Below, piece by piece: positions 60,668 through 64,000 of a stretch of DNA of 64,000 nucleotides. The stretch's first letter is position 1, and each line of letters starts with the position of its first letter. Where the stretch lies: NCBI GenBank assembly GCA_963693315.1, contig OY856188.1, forward strand, positions 265,541,114-265,605,113, in the 5' to 3' direction. The notes beneath the pieces are model-generated. The model saw only the letters and a program-made list of their open reading frames with translations, was not told where the DNA came from and searched no databases. The position numbers and the translations under genes are program-made. Source of the stretch: Diogma glabrata. Its lineage: Eukaryota; Arthropoda; Insecta; Diptera; Cylindrotomidae.

Positions 60668-61647
60668 GCTTAAATTCGTAAACATTCTTCTACTTTGTTT
60701 TAATCAAACAAAATGTAAAACTCATGTAGATGTAAATGCATTTTTTTTTTTTTTTTTGTTGATACTGTCTGATACAATCTCGTATTGAAATGTTTGAAGG
60801 ACATCATGTTTTTCATTTAGAGATAAGAATGCTAACGATATTGTTATTTCATTTTCTTGACACAACTTTAATAACTGAAAACAAAACAATCACGAATTAT
60901 ATGTTGTCGATCCTTCTTTCTTTTTATAATTGGTTGACGATCTCGTTCTAAAAAACCGATTAAATTCCTTTGTTTGGGAAAATAAAACAACAGAGAGAAA
61001 TATACAAATTTTTTGAATGGTCATCTCCTTCGCTCCCCTTCGTTTAGATTATTTAAACAAAGCATTTTTCATAATTGAGGTCAGTATGATTTTATTTGTA
61101 AAATCCATTAAAAGTCGGTTGTTTTTGAAAAACTTAAATAAAAACTAAAAATTTAAATAAAATTAATTAAAAAGTTCGTGTTGAATATCGAAAACGGAAA
61201 AATTTGACCTTTTTGAGGCTCGCGATATTCTTATTTGTTTTTATATTTAAATATTAAACGAAAACAATATAGTTGGTGTTAAACAATTAACAAAATGGCA
61301 GTACGATTTGATTATAAAATCATATAGTTCAATTCTAGATTTTGAAAAAAACTGATAAGTTAATAAGAAATTATTTAAAAGTACGCTTCGATTTTGAAAA
61401 AGAATTGATTATTTCTTAGCGATAATATTAAATCATTAAAAATTGATATCACTTTATTTCGTTATAAAATAAAGTTTAAGTTCAGATTGAAATGAAAATA
61501 ATAAGAATAAAAATAAAAAAAAAGGAATTTTTATGTTTGTAATTTTTTTTTTGGTGTATTCCTAAAGTGTAAATTATTAATTGAAATCTCAAGAAGAATG
61601 AAAAATGACAATAATTTGTGAAGTACAAATGTAACGGATGTGATAGT
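60668..61647. repeat. Direct repeat copy 2 (putative 3' LTR part)
   Basis: Copy of 50192-51172. Identity stops abruptly at GATAGT (61647), after which GACGGACGGGAAGATC replaces TAAATGAAAA. Confidence 0.93.
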
Positions 61648-62007
61648 GACGGACGGGAAGATCTTCACATTGCGGATTGCTGAACATCAAGTATAGATTC
61701 CAGATCGAGAAAAATTGAATAACGGATAGTACCGCTTCGATGGTGCCGCTAGATTTCAATAAAATTATACAAACAAGAAAATTACATGATCTATATTGTG
61801 AGGTAAAATTATATTTGATTCAATTTTAATTAATTTTTGGAGAAATATTTTTTAGTATTTGCAATATTTTATAATATTATAATGGGAAGAAGAAGAAGAA
61901 CAGAAAGAAAAATAAAAGATATTCAAGTTTAACCCGTATATCAGATGCAGGTAGTGTTGTTCAGAATGATAATTGAATGATAATTGGCTGCTAATGTTAA
62001 TTGTCTG

Positions 62008-62657
62008 ATGACGAAAATGCAATTGGAATTAGAACGGCTTCGGAAAGAAAATAATGAATTAAGAAATGTTATTCCATCAACATCAAAAAATAAATCACCA
62101 TATGTTGATGACGAATCTGAGATTACAAGGTCGAGTTTACAAAAGTTTAGATGCTCTTTATGTTATAGTGATGTGAAAGATTCAATCACGGAATTCGACG
62201 GAAGCACAAATTATAAGATAGAAACGTGGTTAGAAGATTTTAATAACATGGCAAATTTAACGAAATGGAATGAATTAGAAAAATTAATTTATGCGAAACG
62301 TGGTTTAACCGGTTCTGCTAAACTAGCATTAAGATCACGTGTCGATTTAAATTGTTTTGATAAATTGAAAGATTTCTTGATAAGAGAATTTTCTATAAAA
62401 ATCAATAGTGCGGACTGCGGATATTCATCAAAAGCTTTTTTCTCGAAAATTAAATAAAGACGAAACATTGCGAAATTATTTTTATGCAATGCGAGAATTA
62501 GGTTCGCTTGGAAAAGTAGATGATGCGGTAACGTATTAACGGTATAAATAATAGTGAAGCTTATAAAATAATTTTGTACGGTGCATTAGATTTCGAATCA
62601 TTTAGAAGTAAGCTTGAATTATATGAGGAATTTAAAACTAAAATGAAGAAATGAAGG
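62008..62657 (+). pseudogene. Gag fragment of a second Ty3-type family, frameshifted
   Basis: MTKMQLELERLRKENNELR is a coiled-coil start. ITEFDGSTNYKIETWLEDF, IYAKRGLTGSAKLALRS and FLIREFSIKINSAD are the retrotransposon Gag (capsid) signature of insect Ty3 elements. The first frame stops at 62457; the product continues one frame over (LNKDETLRNYFYAMRELG) and, after a further slip near 62540, as INGI...ILYGALDFESFRSKLELYEEF. The last 180 bases are repeated at 5262-5441 with the same lesion. No pol follows. Confidence 0.82.
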
Positions 62658-62766
62658 GAAACATATCCATATGTTTCTGATAGTGAAACAACTTAAGATG
62701 ATTTTGCAAGAGCAATACCACCAACTACTATTGTTTAAAATTACGTTTTTTATATTTTATTATACC

Positions 62767-62974
62767 AACAACATAAACTCAAAAATCGTCTTAATTATAA
62801 TTACATTCGCATTAATTTGTAATGCGTATCCGTCTTACATAATGATAAAAAAAGTTATACCCAGGATCGTCTTACCTGGGTATAACTTTTTTTTATCATT
62901 ATGTAAGACGGATAAGCATTACAAATTAAGGCGAATGTAATTATAATTAAGACGATTTTTGAGTTTATGTTGTT
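62767..62974. repeat. Nearly perfect 208-base hairpin palindrome
   Basis: Arms of about 99 bases (62767-62865 and 62875-62974) around a 9-base loop ATCGTCTTA. The tips are AACAACATAAACTC and GAGTTTATGTTGTT. Only a few mismatches and one short indel separate the arms, so it is young or maintained. No coding potential; the frame at 62671-62940 lies across it. Confidence 0.95.
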
Positions 62975-63680
62975 TAAACTCATACTAGCTTTTAAATAAA
63001 CTTTTCAACTATAACCTCAGAAATTTTCAGATTTCTAACCCAAAAGGTTTCAATGTAATTAGAATTATACCTAATGCATGTCATTCAATTACAACAACAA
63101 CTTCCATAAAATATATAAAAATATCCCATAGAAATTTTAAATAAATTTTCTTTTGTTTCTTTTTTTGAGTTTTTATTTTTTTCGCAAAAATTTAAAATAA
63201 AATTAAAACAAAGCTGAGTCATTATTGTTTTAAATTAAGGAATATTTTCTTGGAAAATTTGGAATATTTGGGAGTGGGTTAGTTTAAATAAATATATGCA
63301 TATTGATTACACATTTACAAAAGTTTTCCTAGATTGTAGATATTTGAATTATTTGAGGTGTAAAAGTTGTTTGACAATTTTAGATTATAAAATTATGTGT
63401 GGTGGTGTTGTAGGTGTGACGTTGTGAGAACGTTTATTTGCTCTTTGGTGGATTTAATATATTATTAAAAGTAGTTTTACCCAAATTAAATAAAACTGTT
63501 CCTAAATCGCATTGATAAAGTAGTTTCCGTTAATGTATTTAGTTTGGTTTGATAATTTTTTTGGATTATTCTGTTTCTACTTAAAATTTTTAATTAAACT
63601 AATCTGACACATCCAATTCTATTTGTACACAAAGCTGTCTGGTCCCGAAATCTACCTATTTCTAGCGGATATACATACCC
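62975..63680. other. AT-rich intergenic DNA, no gene recognised
   Basis: No protein motif and no repeat ends apart from simple A/T runs. Confidence 0.55.
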
Positions 63681-64000
63681 CTTGGACTTTTTTTTTGCTT
63701 TTGGTGGTTTTTCTCGATTATTTCGGGTAGCTTTGTGAACTTTCATCTCTTGGTTTAGGTTCGATACCCTATTCAGCAACATCCTGTATTTCTCAGGACA
63801 GTTGTAGTCTGCAGCATTCCGTCTTGTCCTGTAATAGTCAATACTGTGTTCTCTGCATTTGTTTGTTTAAAATAAGAGCTATTGGTGCACAGAATAGAAC
63901 GATATATGTATCCTTATAATTCAAGGTGATGTATTCCAGATACAACATTGAAATTTGACAAAAAAAATAAAAGTTGAAGAAAACAAATTCAAAATAAATA
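63681..64000. repeat. Second copy of the dispersed repeat at 29311-29640
   Basis: Same order of landmark words (TTTCATCTCTTGGTTT, GGTTCGATACCCTATTCA, AGGACAGTTGTAGTCTGCAG, AACGATATATGTAT), same orientation; it continues past the window edge. Confidence 0.8.

Larger units (their letters stand above)
50192..61647 (+). mobile_element. Ty3/gypsy-type LTR retrotransposon, probably >11 kb, damaged
   Basis: A 980-base direct repeat (50192-51172 and 60668-61647, only a few mismatches) brackets a leader with a promoter and primer-binding-site candidate, an extra small ORF, gag and pol. I read the repeats as parts of the LTRs: the 5' copy is cut by the gap at its left, the 3' copy is cut at 61647 where unrelated sequence starts. 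If so the 5' LTR would run to about 51831. The integrase type (SNASERVNRS) resembles Osvaldo/Ulysses-like insect elements, which have long LTRs (family knowledge). The LTR reading is inference. The alternative is two solo copies of another repeat. Confidence 0.6.

Overview
This is a eukaryotic window, almost certainly from an insect. The coding genes have short GT-AG introns of about 57-67 bases, the DNA is very AT-rich, and the repeats are insect-type families (mariner, jockey-like LINE, Ty3/gypsy, hAT, Helitron). Low-copy host genes are few: a family of secreted chymotrypsin-like serine proteases and one UDP-glycosyltransferase. A dipteran is my best guess, but that is inference. I see no bacterial genes, CRISPR array, rRNA or tRNA gene.

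Layout. 1-1400: reverse-strand non-LTR reverse transcriptase running off the left edge. 1428-4383: a segmental-duplication unit (block A) with protease copy 1, ending at a 630-base (TA)n tract. 5262-6721: a retrotransposon gag scrap followed by a long-terminal-inverted-repeat element. 9358-11294: broken jockey-like LINE. 14160-15896: relative of the inverted-repeat element, with an internal tandem array. 20382-22061: intact three-exon UGT gene. 22904-23467: two small elements packed with TATCGATA-type motifs. 27074-29310: block B with protease copy 2 (one-base frameshift). 32006-37843: hAT-type transposon with matching ends and target duplication; its transposase has four in-frame stops. It sits in the end of a Helitron-like element (37844-39759) that carries a 431-base palindrome. 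40020-48395: block C with protease copy 3. Block C is split by a 6000-base DNA transposon (41829-47828) with CAC...GTG ends and a TA duplication; the uninterrupted site is still visible in block A. 48534-49825: mariner element inside another (TA)n tract. 49992-50191: 200 Ns. 50192-61647: Ty3/gypsy-type retrotransposon bracketed by a nearly identical 980-base direct repeat. 62008-62657: gag fragment of a second Ty3 family. 62767-62974: nearly perfect 208-base hairpin.

How it fits together. The three proteases are diverged copies of one secreted enzyme, each with a signal-peptide exon, one short intron and a catalytic exon, on a shared duplicated backbone; two are intact. The most interesting unit is the 6-kb transposon in block C. 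It carries an intact 808-residue zinc-finger protein with a transposase-like core. Immediately upstream on the same strand, only 12 bases away, is a six-exon gene for a 562-residue partner protein with a possible SAM-like N-terminus. All six exons join in frame, so the element looks complete and possibly recently active.

The 200-N gap is a scaffold join, so order across 49992-50191 is less certain than elsewhere. All readings are by eye from the sequence; no database search was run.
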